29,616 nt of DNA from CAIZGX01 sp044374295 (GTDB taxonomy: Bacteria > Bacteroidota > Bacteroidia > Flavobacteriales_D > Sanyastnellaceae), in the NCBI GenBank assembly GCA_044374295.1, contig JBILOU010000023.1, forward strand, positions 1 to 29,616. Direction: 5' to 3'. The stretch's first letter is position 1. Each line of letters begins with the position of its first letter. A program made the position numbers and the translations under genes. Of this stretch, positions 1-8,413 are shown in pieces. Below the pieces are notes generated by a model. That model was not told the DNA's origin. It saw only the letters and a program-made list of their open reading frames with translations, and did no database searches.

Positions 1-1423
1 TGGAAATTTTCACTTTTAAACCTGAAGGCAAGGGGCTGTTTTTACTTGACTTGAATAATCCTTTCAAAGCTGCAAGCTGCTCGCGTTTTACATTCGGTAA
101 TTCAACTTCATAAATATCTAAATCACCTTGTCCACCATCTTTTCTAGAACTATAATACGCTCTCTTTCCATCTGACGTAGGCTGAAAGAAAATATCATCA
201 TCAACAGTATTAAGCGGATACCCCATGTTAACGGGCGACATCCAATTTCCGCTTGCATCACGCTCACAAACAAACAAGTCAAAACCACCCATGGTGTTGT
301 GCCCCTTAGAAGCGAAATACAAATACTTCCCATCGGCACTCAAAAAAGGAGCATCCTCATCATACTCTGTGTTTACAAGCGAACCTAGGTTTTGCGATAC
401 TCCCCAAACCCCGTTTTCACCTTTCAAACATTTGTAAATATCTCTACCCCCACTACCTTTTGGTCGATCAGAAACAAAATATAATTCACTTCCATTTGCC
501 GATATCGTGCAATGCGTTTCCCAATATTTAGAGTTGATATCTGAACCAAGCTTGGCGGGCGTGCTCCATGTTTCGCCAATCAAAGTAGAATACTTTACTT
601 GACCATCTCCCAAGCTGTCTTGATAAATAAACAAGGTATTACCATCAGGAGAGACCGAGATAGTTGCATCGTGATCATCTGAATTCAAATTCAATAATTC
701 CGGAGTAACCCATTCTCCATTTTTATTTTTAAAAACAACATAGATATCGTCTCTAAACTTATCGGTAATAAAATCTTTATTATTTGCATTAGTTGAATCT
801 GGACGCATTCTTCTGCTCGTAAAAAACAAACTGCTTTCGTCGAAAGTAACAACAGGGCTAAAGTCAGCAAATTTCGAATTTACCACTTGCCCAAGATTTT
901 TAATCTTAAAATCTTTTGGATTCGCAATTTGCTTCTTAGCTTCAATATTTATGGCCATTGCATAATTGATGGCTTTGCTCAATTTATGATTTTTTGAAAT
1001 CACCTCCTGCATGGTTTCAAGACTTTCATTTGACTTATCAAATTGTAAATTCAAATGTTGAGCAACTGCGAGGTAATAAAGTGCTTCAACAGGAGCTTGT
1101 TTTTCCTTGACATCGTAGGGGTCATAACCAGAACTGAAACGTTCAGATGTCGCAATTTCTAGATATTTCAATGCCTCCACTTTCTCAGTTTCTGTCTGCA
1201 ATAAGCAAAATCCAAGTTTGTAGTTAACATTAATATTTTTGGGGTCCATAGCTAAAACCTCTCTCCATTCCTTTACCGCTTGGTCCCAAAATTTTTCCTC
1301 CATTAGCTTATTGGCTTCGGTGAAAGCGGCAACAAATTCTGGATTACCCATATTCGATGCAGCATAAGAATTGCTCATTGCAACCAAAGCAACAATCAAA
1401 AGTGAAAAGAAAGGAGTTTTCAT
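1..1423 (-). CDS. TPR + PD40 beta-propeller envelope protein (OmpA/PorE-like architecture), 3' end outside window
   Basis: The 474 visible residues are the N-terminal part; the reading frame is open at the window's left edge. A Sec signal peptide (MKTPFFSLLIVALVAMSNSYA, likely cut after A21) is followed by a TPR-like helical region (about 25-150, with FWDQAVKEWREVLAMDPKNI). Then come at least five PD40/WD40-like blades with SPDG/SADG turns and SDRPKGSGGRDIY-type motifs. The last visible residues (AALKGLFKSSKNSPLPSG) look like the start of a carboxypeptidase-regulatory-like domain. In Bacteroidota this order normally ends in a peptidoglycan-binding OmpA domain, as in PorE of the type IX secretion system, but many paralogues share it, so the exact role is open. 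It probably sits in the periplasm or outer membrane. It starts 20 bp after the E2 gene and may have its own promoter (TAATTTTG at 1439-1446) or be co-transcribed. Confidence 0.8.
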   Translation of the reverse strand, partial: MKTPFFSLLIVALVAMSNSYAASNMGNPEFVAAFTEANKLMEEKFWDQAVKEWREVLAMDPKNINVNYKLGFCLLQTETEKVEALKYLEIATSERFSSGYDPYDVKEKQAPVEALYYLAVAQHLNLQFDKSNESLETMQEVISKNHKLSKAINYAMAINIEAKKQIANPKDFKIKNLGQVVNSKFADFSPVVTFDESSLFFTSRRMRPDSTNANNKDFITDKFRDDIYVVFKNKNGEWVTPELLNLNSDDHDATISVSPDGNTLFIYQDSLGDGQVKYSTLIGETWSTPAKLGSDINSKYWETHCTISANGSELYFVSDRPKGSGGRDIYKCLKGENGVWGVSQNLGSLVNTEYDEDAPFLSADGKYLYFASKGHNTMGGFDLFVCERDASGNWMSPVNMGYPLNTVDDDIFFQPTSDGKRAYYSSRKDGGQGDLDIYEVELPNVKREQLAALKGLFKSSKNSPLPSGLKVKIS

Positions 1424-1438
1424 AGGTGTTTTATTTTT

Positions 1439-1446
1439 CAAAATTA
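1439..1446 (-). promoter_or_regulatory. Candidate -7 box (TAATTTTG) for the PD40 protein gene
   Basis: Minus-strand TAATTTTG fits the Bacteroidota -7 consensus TAnnTTTG. It ends 15 nt before the ATG at 1423 and overlaps the stop codon of the E2 gene. No TTG is seen at the usual -33 distance, so this is tentative. Confidence 0.35.
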
Positions 1447-2751
1447 TATTTCACGATTTACATCCCACTCTTCTAAATAGTCAGCGACACGACGAACAAA
1501 ACGTCCACCTAATGCACCATCAACTATTCTATGATCGTAGGAATGAGATAAGAACATCATATGACGAATGGCAATTGCATCTCCTTGCGGAGTCTCAATA
1601 ACCGCAGGCTTCTTGCGAATTGCGCCCACAGCCAAAATAGCAACTTGAGGTTGATTAATGATAGGCGTACCCATCACGTTTCCAAAAGAACCTACGTTGG
1701 TTAGTGTGTATGTGCCTCCTTGAATTTCATCAGGAGTCAATTTGTTCGCTCTCGCACGCTCTGCTAAATCGTTAACCTTTTTGGCAATGCCCATCAAATT
1801 CAATTGGTCTGCATTCTTGATAACAGGAACAATCAAGTTTCCTGAAGGTAAAGCCGCAGCCATTCCAATATTAATATCACCACGCATGATGATGTTGTTT
1901 CCATCAACGCTTGCATTTACTCCAGGGAAGTCACGAATAGCCTTCGCAACTGCTTCAATGAAAATTGGGGTAAATGTTAATTTCGTTTTGGCGTTAGCTT
2001 CGAATTGCTTTTTCACTTTGTTTCTCCACATCACCACATTTGTCAAATCCGCTTCCACATAGGACGTAACGTGCGGCGACACTTGCGTGCTCATAACCAT
2101 GTGATCTGCAATGATTCTTCGCATGCGATCCATTTCAACAATCTCGTCGTTCGGACCAACAGTGATAGTAGGTCCCTTCACACGAGGGGCTTCAACGGCT
2201 GGTACTGATGCAGCAACAGGTACTTGAGCAGCAGGAGCTGAAACAGTCTTATTTCCTCTGTTGGAAATATATCCCATTAAATCTTCCTTGGTCACACGTC
2301 CGTTTTGACCCGTACCTGAGATACTGTCTAATTCGGCTTGTGAAATATTTTCTTGCTTGGCAATGTTCTTTACCAACGGACTGTAAAATCTATCTGAAGA
2401 AGAAACAACAGCCGTTCCTGAAGGAGCTGCCACTGGAGCTGAAGGTGCAGCTGCAACTTCTGTTGCTGCAGGTGTCGAAGCAGCAACGGGTGCCGGTGCA
2501 CTTGCACCATCCCCAGTTTCAATAATGGCAATCACGTGTCCAACTTGAACCGTATCCCCCACATTCACTCGGCATGAAACTAAGATTCCGTCTTCCGGAG
2601 AAGGCACTTCGCTATTCACTTTATCTGTAGCAATTTCCACCAAAGGCTCATCCGCAGTAACACGGTCACCTTCTTTCTTCAACCAACTCAAAATAGACGC
2701 CTCTGCGACACTCTCACCCATTTTGGGTAACCTCAATTCAATTGTTGCCAT
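1444..2751 (-). CDS. 2-oxo acid dehydrogenase complex E2 subunit (dihydrolipoamide acyltransferase)
   Basis: This 435-aa protein has the full E2 layout. The N-terminal lipoyl domain (1-80) carries the lipoylated lysine in EIATDKVNSEVPS (K44). An Ala/Pro-rich linker follows, then a peripheral-subunit-binding domain (about 122-162, SPLVKNIAKQENIS to GRVTKEDLMGYI), a second linker, and the acyltransferase core ending in SYDHRIVDG (catalytic H407, D411). It transfers the acyl group from lipoate to CoA at the centre of a large cytoplasmic complex. The DKVNSE lipoyl motif and the MDRMRRIIADHM core start resemble branched-chain 2-oxo acid dehydrogenase E2 (BkdB-type) proteins of Bacteroidota, but pyruvate or 2-oxoglutarate cannot be excluded. 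No E1 or E3 gene lies next to it. The ATG at 2751 begins exactly at the lipoyl domain. Confidence 0.92.
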   Translation of the reverse strand: MATIELRLPKMGESVAEASILSWLKKEGDRVTADEPLVEIATDKVNSEVPSPEDGILVSCRVNVGDTVQVGHVIAIIETGDGASAPAPVAASTPAATEVAAAPSAPVAAPSGTAVVSSSDRFYSPLVKNIAKQENISQAELDSISGTGQNGRVTKEDLMGYISNRGNKTVSAPAAQVPVAASVPAVEAPRVKGPTITVGPNDEIVEMDRMRRIIADHMVMSTQVSPHVTSYVEADLTNVVMWRNKVKKQFEANAKTKLTFTPIFIEAVAKAIRDFPGVNASVDGNNIIMRGDINIGMAAALPSGNLIVPVIKNADQLNLMGIAKKVNDLAERARANKLTPDEIQGGTYTLTNVGSFGNVMGTPIINQPQVAILAVGAIRKKPAVIETPQGDAIAIRHMMFLSHSYDHRIVDGALGGRFVRRVADYLEEWDVNREI

Positions 2752-2768
2752 TTTAATAAATTTCGCAA

Positions 2769-2776
2769 CGAATTTA
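2769..2776 (-). promoter_or_regulatory. Candidate -7 box (TAAATTCG) for the E2 gene
   Basis: Minus-strand TAAATTCG (the TTCG variant of TAnnTTTG) ends 17 nt before the E2 ATG in the 59-bp gap behind the O-antigen ligase gene. This suggests E2 has its own promoter. No good -33 TTG is visible. Confidence 0.4.
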
Positions 2777-2786
2777 AGAAAAATAA

Positions 2787-2798
2787 AGGACTTGTCCT
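2787..2798 (-). terminator. Weak possible terminator after the O-antigen ligase gene
   Basis: AGGAC-TT-GTCCT is a perfect 5-bp inverted repeat with only two bases between the arms. On the minus strand it is followed by TTTATTTTTC. The T-rich tail fits a terminator, but the loop is too small for a normal hairpin, so this is a weak call. Confidence 0.25.
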
Positions 2799-2810
2799 AA
2801 TACTCAGTAT

Positions 2811-4046
2811 TCAGCCCTTAGGGATTGCTGAATAATGTCTTCTATGAATGAGGAAAAACATCCAAAACCCAATAAATACAAGGCCTTGCTGAAGTTCAAG
2901 CATGCTCTCGAAGATGAAATGGAAAGACACGCCCAAGACGAAAACTAAAAAAAACAAGTCGTTCATCTGCCAAGCCCGTCTCAATCCAGCAAACAAAAAG
3001 GACATTAAGCTCAGTAATCCCAACCATCCCCATTCGACTAAAATTTGTAGATAAGCATTGTGAGCAGGATGAGAATGCTCTGCCGCGAAGCTTGCTCCCT
3101 TCAATAGGTATCGTTCATTGAAGTGCGACTTCCAATTGCCTGTTCCAACTCCCATCGGATAGTCTTTCGCAATTTCCCATGCCGTTTGCCAACTCACTAT
3201 GCGTTCACTTGTGCTAGTTACTTTCTCTTCCTTCTTTACCTCTGTTATGTCCTTCGAATTGTTTATGGCTTCCTTGGCCCTTGTTTTAATGGGCGTAAAG
3301 CTGAAGAACAATAGAATGAATGAAATAAATGAAGAGGCGATCACAAGAATGGCTTTCTTCCTATTCTTTCCATTTCGAAAAACATAAAACACAAAAACTG
3401 CATAAAATAAAAACAGTGCGAGGAAGCCCGCACGAGAAGCCATGAATGCGGTTTCCAAAGAAAAGAATACAATTCCCAACAACAACAATTTCGATTTCCT
3501 GATATTTGAAGTGTCAAGGAACTCCCCTGCTAAGAACACCATGGATAGCAAATAGAAAAAGCCTAAATACGTTGGATGAAACGTCCATGACAGTCTTCCA
3601 TAAACAAACTCTGCCCAAAGGCCCGTCTCGAAAAATCTAGACATCGCATGCACATGGCAAATCAATGCGAAGAAAACACATCCGCTTACCAAAGCCCACT
3701 GAAAACGCCTCAATGAATGAAGGATAGATTTGGAAGTGAATAAAAACAAAAGCGGAAATGCGAGATATGAAATCTTCGTTTCAATTTCGGAAAGAGCAGC
3801 CTTATGATTCCATTCGTTCCAAATTCCAGAAAGAAGAAACACAGCCAAAACGCCATACATAACATAGGCCCAACGGTTAAAACTAGACCATTCGATTTTC
3901 CTTCCAACCGAAAAAAATTGAATGACCATGGTTAAAAAAGCCAAGGCAAAAAAAACAGTAACGCCTTTCGAATAAACACTCATACAGAAAACGGCAGCAG
4001 CCATGAACCACTCGTGAATGTTGTATTTCGTTATAGACCAACTCAT
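2811..4046 (-). CDS. O-antigen ligase/polymerase family membrane protein
   Basis: The 411-aa protein is mostly hydrophobic, with about ten predicted membrane segments. It has one large extracytoplasmic loop (about residues 255-340) carrying the Wzy_C-type signature GVGTGNW and EHSHPAHNAYLQILVEWG. The H-x2-H-N-x-Y-L-Q block is typical of the O-antigen ligase (WaaL)/polymerase (Wzy) superfamily (PF04932), which moves or joins undecaprenyl-linked glycans at the periplasmic face of the inner membrane. The sequence does not tell ligase from polymerase or from a teichuronic-type polymerase, and no other polysaccharide gene lies in the window. Its ATG overlaps the stop of the upstream acetyltransferase gene by 4 bp, so the two are probably translated from one message. 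Confidence 0.8.
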   Translation of the reverse strand: MSWSITKYNIHEWFMAAAVFCMSVYSKGVTVFFALAFLTMVIQFFSVGRKIEWSSFNRWAYVMYGVLAVFLLSGIWNEWNHKAALSEIETKISYLAFPLLFLFTSKSILHSLRRFQWALVSGCVFFALICHVHAMSRFFETGLWAEFVYGRLSWTFHPTYLGFFYLLSMVFLAGEFLDTSNIRKSKLLLLGIVFFSLETAFMASRAGFLALFLFYAVFVFYVFRNGKNRKKAILVIASSFISFILLFFSFTPIKTRAKEAINNSKDITEVKKEEKVTSTSERIVSWQTAWEIAKDYPMGVGTGNWKSHFNERYLLKGASFAAEHSHPAHNAYLQILVEWGWLGLLSLMSFLFAGLRRAWQMNDLFFLVFVLGVSFHFIFESMLELQQGLVFIGFWMFFLIHRRHYSAIPKG

Positions 4047-4489
4047 GGTTTACGCTTCATTTTCAAATGCGGAATATCGTCTTCCAAATACATTTCACCT
4101 TCTTCTACAAATCCCAATTCGTTGTAAAACTTCAACAAATATTGTTGTGCTGAAATGGTGATGGTCTGCTCGCCCCAAATACGTTCACACTGATTCAAAC
4201 ATTCTTCCATTAACAATTTACCTAAGCCTGTTCGACGCGATTCCATTGACGTGCAGACACGACCGATGCTGATTTCCTTGTATGAAATTCCAGCAGGCAA
4301 CAATCGAGCGGTTGCATGAATTACACCGTTCTGATCTTCCGCCCACACCCAAACAGCGTACTCATCCTTTCCATCTAAATCTTGATACGCACACGTTTGC
4401 TCAACCACAAAAACATCGGCGCGCAACGCAAGAATGCGATACACTTTTACGGAAGGAATTTCAGAAAAGGGAGCGGTGTAAAATTTCAC
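4043..4489 (-). CDS. GNAT-family N-acetyltransferase, ElaA-like
   Basis: The protein is 148 aa from the GTG chosen here. It matches the ElaA branch of GNAT enzymes: an N-terminal LRADVFVVEQTCAYQDLDG block, a central ARLLP strand, the acetyl-CoA loop region IGRVCTSMESRRTGLGKLLM (R-x2-G-x-G/L type), and a C-terminal YNELGFVEEGEMYLEDDIPH. It should be a cytoplasmic acetyl-CoA-dependent transferase; the substrate is unknown. An upstream TTG at 4507 would add six residues. I prefer the GTG at 4489 because a -7 box, TATTTTCG, lies inside that extension and ends 4 nt before the GTG, the same spacing as several other genes here. It is divergent from the ABC-F gene and overlaps the O-antigen ligase gene by 4 bp. 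Confidence 0.85.
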   Translation of the reverse strand: MKFYTAPFSEIPSVKVYRILALRADVFVVEQTCAYQDLDGKDEYAVWVWAEDQNGVIHATARLLPAGISYKEISIGRVCTSMESRRTGLGKLLMEECLNQCERIWGEQTITISAQQYLLKFYNELGFVEEGEMYLEDDIPHLKMKRKP

Positions 4490-4493
4490 TCTT

Positions 4494-4501
4494 CGAAAAT
4501 A
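4494..4501 (-). promoter_or_regulatory. Candidate -7 box (TATTTTCG) fixing a GTG start for the GNAT gene
   Basis: Minus-strand TATTTTCG is followed by AAGA and then GTG (4489-4487), a 4-nt gap. This predicts a leaderless message and argues against the upstream TTG start at 4507. Confidence 0.5.
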
Positions 4502-4548
4502 ACACAATTGCGCGGGATTGTCTTGTGCTATAATTGAACAAATTCAAC

Positions 4549-4556
4549 GAACTTCG
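4549..4556 (+). promoter_or_regulatory. Candidate -7 box (GAACTTCG) for the ABC-F gene
   Basis: GAACTTCG differs from TAnnTTCG only at the first base and ends 4 nt before the ATG at 4561. A TTG at 4523-4525 lies 23 nt upstream, at the long end of the accepted -33 spacing. The mismatch makes this tentative. Confidence 0.38.
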
Positions 4557-4560
4557 CGGC

Positions 4561-6426
4561 ATGAATGTATTATCAGTTGAAAATGTGTCGAAGGCCTTCG
4601 GTATTCGCGAGTTGTTTACAGACCTTTCTTTCGGAATTGAAGAAGGACAAAAAGTAGCATTGGTTGCGAAGAACGGAACAGGAAAATCTACGCTGTTGCA
4701 CATGCTTGCAGGTCAAGACGAACCCGATTCAGGAAGGATAACATTCAACAAAGAAATTAAATGGGCCATCTTGCTTCAGGACGAAGCGTTTGATGCCAAA
4801 GGAACTGCCATTGATTTTCTTTTCGCTGCTGACAACGCCATGACGAAAGCCATTCGCGCATATGACGTTGCAATTGAAACCGGCGAAGGTCTTCAAGAGG
4901 CGCATGATATGATGGAGCATGCAGATGCTTGGGACTACGATGCGAAGGCGAAACAAATTCTTGGCGCACTGAACATCATTGACCTGAATCAGCAAATGGG
5001 CAACATGAGCGGTGGTCAGCGCAGACGCATTGCATTGGCGCGTGTGTTGTTGGAAGAAGCAGATTTTTTAATTCTCGACGAGCCTACGAACCATTTGGAT
5101 CTTGATATGATTGAGTGGTTGGAAGAATATTTAACGAAGGCGCGTATGACCTTGTTCATGGTAACGCACGATCGTTATTTCTTGGAAAACATCACGAATG
5201 AAATTCTCGAGTTGGAAAACGGAGAGCTATACAAATACAAAGGAAACTTCTCTTATTATCTTGAAAAGAAAGCAGAGCGCGAGCAGCTTGAAGCTGCTTC
5301 ACGCGACAAGAATTTAAATTTATTTCGTCGCGAAGCCGAATGGGCGAGCCGCATGCCACGCGCCCGCGGAACGAAAAGTAAAAGTCGCATGGATTCTTTC
5401 GAAGAGTTGAAAGACAAATTGAAACGCAAACCAGAAGACGGCGAATTAGATCTTGAAATTAACATTACTCGCATGGGTTCGAAGGTGGTTGAGTTTATTA
5501 AGGCCACCAAGTCAATGGGCGATTCAACGGTTATGGACGGATTCGACTATGTCTTCAAATCGAATGAACGCATTGGTATCATCGGAAGAAACGGTTGTGG
5601 AAAATCGACTTTCCTGAACCTCATGACCAAGCGCATGGAGCCCGATAGTGGAAAGATTGTGAATGGTGAAACGGTGGTGTTCGGATTTTACGAGCAATCG
5701 TCTTCGAACTTAATTCCTGAACAACGACTAATCGAATGTATTCGCGACGTAGCAGACTACATTCCACTAGCAAAAGGAAAGACCATTAGCGCATCGCAAA
5801 TGCTCGAGAAATTTTTATTCCCGAAGCACATGCACTTCAACCGCATTGATCAATTAAGCGGAGGCGAACGCAAGCGTTTGCAGTTGCTTTTGGTGTTGAT
5901 GAAGAATCCGAATTTCTTAATTCTCGACGAACCTACCAATGACCTCGACGTATTCACGCTTTCAGCGTTGGAAGATTACTTGTTGAATTTCCCTGGCTGC
6001 TTGGTTATTGTGAGTCACGACAGATACTTCCTCGACAAATTGGTTGACCATTTATTTCTTTTAGATGGAAAAGGAAACGTACATGACTTACTAGGAAGCA
6101 CGCTCGATTTCCGCGCGGTATTGAGCGAGGCATCAGCCAAGCGAGAAAGTCTTGCCGAAGCCAAGAAGCAAGAAGAACCTGTTCCTTCCATCAAAGAAGA
6201 AAAGAAAAAAACTACTGGAAAAATTTCCTTCAAAGACAAACACGAATTCGAAACACTCGAAAAGAATTTGCCCTTGTGGGAAGAGAAAAAAGCCCAGCTT
6301 GAGGCTGAGCTTTTAAATGCTACCGATCATATTCAGATGGAAAAAATAGCTTTAGAACTTGGCGCCTTGTCTGATCAAATAGACAATGGAACCATGCGCT
6401 GGTTAGAGCTTTCCGAGTTGATGTAA
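4561..6426 (+). CDS. ABC-F family ATPase (Uup-like)
   Basis: This is a soluble protein of 621 aa with two ABC ATPase domains and no membrane segments. Domain 1 has Walker A AKNGTGKST (36-44), signature MSGGQRRR and Walker B ADFLILDEPTNHLD. Domain 2 has GRNGCGKST, LSGGERKR and NFLILDEPTNDLD. The inter-domain linker contains the usual charged helices, including RMPRARGTKSKSRMDSFEEL. The C-terminus (from about ISFKDKHEFETLEKNLP) is a charged coiled coil like that of Uup. ABC-F proteins act on ribosomes (translation factor or antibiotic protection); Uup is also linked to DNA events. Nothing here points to a resistance role. An upstream in-frame TTG at 4534 was rejected because the conserved domain begins at the ATG (MNVLSVENVSKAFG). 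It converges on kup with 1 bp between stop codons. Confidence 0.92.
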   Translation: MNVLSVENVSKAFGIRELFTDLSFGIEEGQKVALVAKNGTGKSTLLHMLAGQDEPDSGRITFNKEIKWAILLQDEAFDAKGTAIDFLFAADNAMTKAIRAYDVAIETGEGLQEAHDMMEHADAWDYDAKAKQILGALNIIDLNQQMGNMSGGQRRRIALARVLLEEADFLILDEPTNHLDLDMIEWLEEYLTKARMTLFMVTHDRYFLENITNEILELENGELYKYKGNFSYYLEKKAEREQLEAASRDKNLNLFRREAEWASRMPRARGTKSKSRMDSFEELKDKLKRKPEDGELDLEINITRMGSKVVEFIKATKSMGDSTVMDGFDYVFKSNERIGIIGRNGCGKSTFLNLMTKRMEPDSGKIVNGETVVFGFYEQSSSNLIPEQRLIECIRDVADYIPLAKGKTISASQMLEKFLFPKHMHFNRIDQLSGGERKRLQLLLVLMKNPNFLILDEPTNDLDVFTLSALEDYLLNFPGCLVIVSHDRYFLDKLVDHLFLLDGKGNVHDLLGSTLDFRAVLSEASAKRESLAEAKKQEEPVPSIKEEKKKTTGKISFKDKHEFETLEKNLPLWEEKKAQLEAELLNATDHIQMEKIALELGALSDQIDNGTMRWLELSELM

Positions 6427-6427
6427 T

Positions 6428-8365
6428 TTAAGATTGCGCTTTGTGTCCACGCATAATTAAATTGCAACGTTCGCCTCCTTTCACAACCATTGAAACTTTT
6501 TCAACTGAAGTTCTATTTTCTTCCAATCCCCATGCATCAATGTCTGTAAGCGAAATGCTTTTCAGGAATTGATGTGCTTCGAAAATAAAATTCTCGTTAA
6601 CACCCAATTCATTTTCTACGCTTAAGTATTTCTGAAGGACTACGAAACGAACATCAATACTGCTGTTATATGCACCGTAAGGTTCTGGTTTCTGAATACG
6701 ATTGAAGTGATTCTTCTTAGCTAAATCTTGAAGTATAAAACAGAAGTAATTGTGCACTTTCGCTTGAACGCGAAAACCTAATTTGATATTTACTTTAATG
6801 ATTAAATCATCTACCAATTCTTGTGCATCGTATTCCATGGTATACGGTTCGTTCGTGCGATCAACATGCAAGAACCAATAAACATCGGCACGCTTTGGTG
6901 TTCCCTCTAAAATAGAATCAATCACTAGTTTTTCTACCTGATCTGTGAAGCTAGCCTTCGTCATGTAAACCAAGTGTGTGGCGTATTTAGGCACACTTGT
7001 GTCTACAGAAAGTTTTCTTAACGTATCAATGTGCGGATCAAGAGAAATGAATCCCACGCGTTCATTGCTAAATTTTCTATATCGAATGGTCACGTACATA
7101 ACCATTAATATTCCGGCGTATACAATAAGCATCATCCAAGCTTCTTTCAACTTCACGGAATTCGCAATGAAGAACGAAAGTTCCACGGCGAAAAACAACG
7201 ATGCTATTCCTGCAACCAAGATGAATGGCCAATGGCGATGGTAAATCAAGTAATATGAAAGCAACAGCGTAGTCATAAGCATGGCTACTGTAATGAACAA
7301 TCCGTAAGCCGCTTCCATGTGTGCCGACTCTTTAAAGTAAAGCATAACGCCTATACATCCTGCCCACAACAACCAGTTCACACTAGGTATATAAAGCTGA
7401 CCTTTTGTTTCGGTTGGAAATTTAATCGCTACGCGTGGCCAGAAGTTCAAGTTGATTGCTTCACCAATAAGTGTGAATGATCCTGAAATCAATGCCTGAC
7501 TCGCAATAACCGCTGCTAGCGTTGCAACGATAACGCCCGGTAACAAGAACCACTCCGGCATGATTTCAAAAAACGGATTTCTTCCATTCAATTCTGCTTG
7601 TTCCATAAGCCAAGCGCCTTGACCCATGTAGTTTAAGATCAATGCCGTCTTCACAAAAATCCATGTCACCCGAATGTTCGCTCGGCCGCAGTGTCCAAGA
7701 TCACTGTACAATGCTTCAGCACCCGTAGTGCATAGGAACACCGCGCCTAACAACCAAAATCCTTTCGGATAATTGGCCAATAAATCGTAGGCATATTTCG
7801 GATTTAACGCATTGAAAATTTCAGGATGAAGGAAGGCGTTATAGGTTCCTAATACTGCAAGCATCGAAAACCAAATGAGCATAATTGGACCGAAAGCAAC
7901 ACCCACCAATTTCGTTCCGTAACGCTGAATCATAAACAAGCCCGTTAGAATAGCCAACACGATAGGCATCACTGGAATGCCTTCATCAAAGACTTTCAAT
8001 CCTTCTACAGCAGATGCTACAGAAATTGGCGGAGTAATAATGCCATCGCACAACAACGTTGCTGCACCAATCATAGCCGGCCAGAACAACCACTTCCCTC
8101 TTCTTTTCACCAAACTAAACAAAGAGAATATTCCACCTTCACCTTTGTTATCGGCACGAAGGGTCATCCAGATGTACTTGATCGTCGTCTGAATCGTCAA
8201 CGTCCAGAATACACACGAAATACCTCCATAAATAAGCATCTCACTAATAGGCTTATCGCCTACAATGGACTTCATTACATACAATGGTGATGTTCCAATA
8301 TCACCGTAGATAATACCTAGTGTAACAAGTAATCCGGCTGTGGAAAGTTTGTGTTGCGTTGACAT
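6428..8365 (-). CDS. kup: Kup-type potassium uptake protein
   Basis: The 645-aa protein is a close match to the KUP/HAK/KT family, which brings K+ into the cell with protons through the inner membrane. The family-defining first membrane segment is present (LGIIYGDIGTSPLYV, with the conserved GD and TSPLY), as are GEGGIFSLFSLV, the CDGIITPPISVASAVEGLK block and TTGAEALYSDLGHCG. About twelve membrane segments precede a cytoplasmic C-terminal domain of roughly 200 residues. Length is normal for the family. It is transcribed alone on the minus strand, since the next upstream gene (recovered at higher coordinates) ends 48 bp away. The ATG at 8365 is supported by family alignment and by a -7 box 2 nt upstream. 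Confidence 0.96.
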   Translation of the reverse strand: MSTQHKLSTAGLLVTLGIIYGDIGTSPLYVMKSIVGDKPISEMLIYGGISCVFWTLTIQTTIKYIWMTLRADNKGEGGIFSLFSLVKRRGKWLFWPAMIGAATLLCDGIITPPISVASAVEGLKVFDEGIPVMPIVLAILTGLFMIQRYGTKLVGVAFGPIMLIWFSMLAVLGTYNAFLHPEIFNALNPKYAYDLLANYPKGFWLLGAVFLCTTGAEALYSDLGHCGRANIRVTWIFVKTALILNYMGQGAWLMEQAELNGRNPFFEIMPEWFLLPGVIVATLAAVIASQALISGSFTLIGEAINLNFWPRVAIKFPTETKGQLYIPSVNWLLWAGCIGVMLYFKESAHMEAAYGLFITVAMLMTTLLLSYYLIYHRHWPFILVAGIASLFFAVELSFFIANSVKLKEAWMMLIVYAGILMVMYVTIRYRKFSNERVGFISLDPHIDTLRKLSVDTSVPKYATHLVYMTKASFTDQVEKLVIDSILEGTPKRADVYWFLHVDRTNEPYTMEYDAQELVDDLIIKVNIKLGFRVQAKVHNYFCFILQDLAKKNHFNRIQKPEPYGAYNSSIDVRFVVLQKYLSVENELGVNENFIFEAHQFLKSISLTDIDAWGLEENRTSVEKVSMVVKGGERCNLIMRGHKAQS

Positions 8366-8367
8366 AT

Positions 8368-8375
8368 CAAAATTA
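8368..8375 (-). promoter_or_regulatory. Candidate -7 box (TAATTTTG) for kup
   Basis: Minus-strand TAATTTTG ends 2 nt before the kup ATG. A second box, TACATTCG (8383-8390), ends 17 nt before it and is an equal alternative. Neither has a clear TTG at -33. Confidence 0.4.
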
Positions 8376-8413
8376 TTCTTGGCGAATGTATAAGAAAATG
8401 AGTGTTAGGGGCT

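Noticed and set aside
2208..2525. Plus-strand ORF of 105 codons
   Set aside because: It is antisense to the Ala/Pro-rich linkers of the E2 gene; its Gln/Leu-rich run is the mirror of those repeats.
4529..4534. TATAAT upstream of the ABC-F gene, like a sigma-70 -10 box
   Set aside because: Bacteroidota housekeeping sigma uses TAnnTTTG. The partner TTG is only 15 nt away, and a box at 4549-4556 with the local 4-nt spacing fits better.
4534..4560. TTG start for the ABC-F gene
   Set aside because: The conserved domain and a promoter box point to the ATG at 4561.
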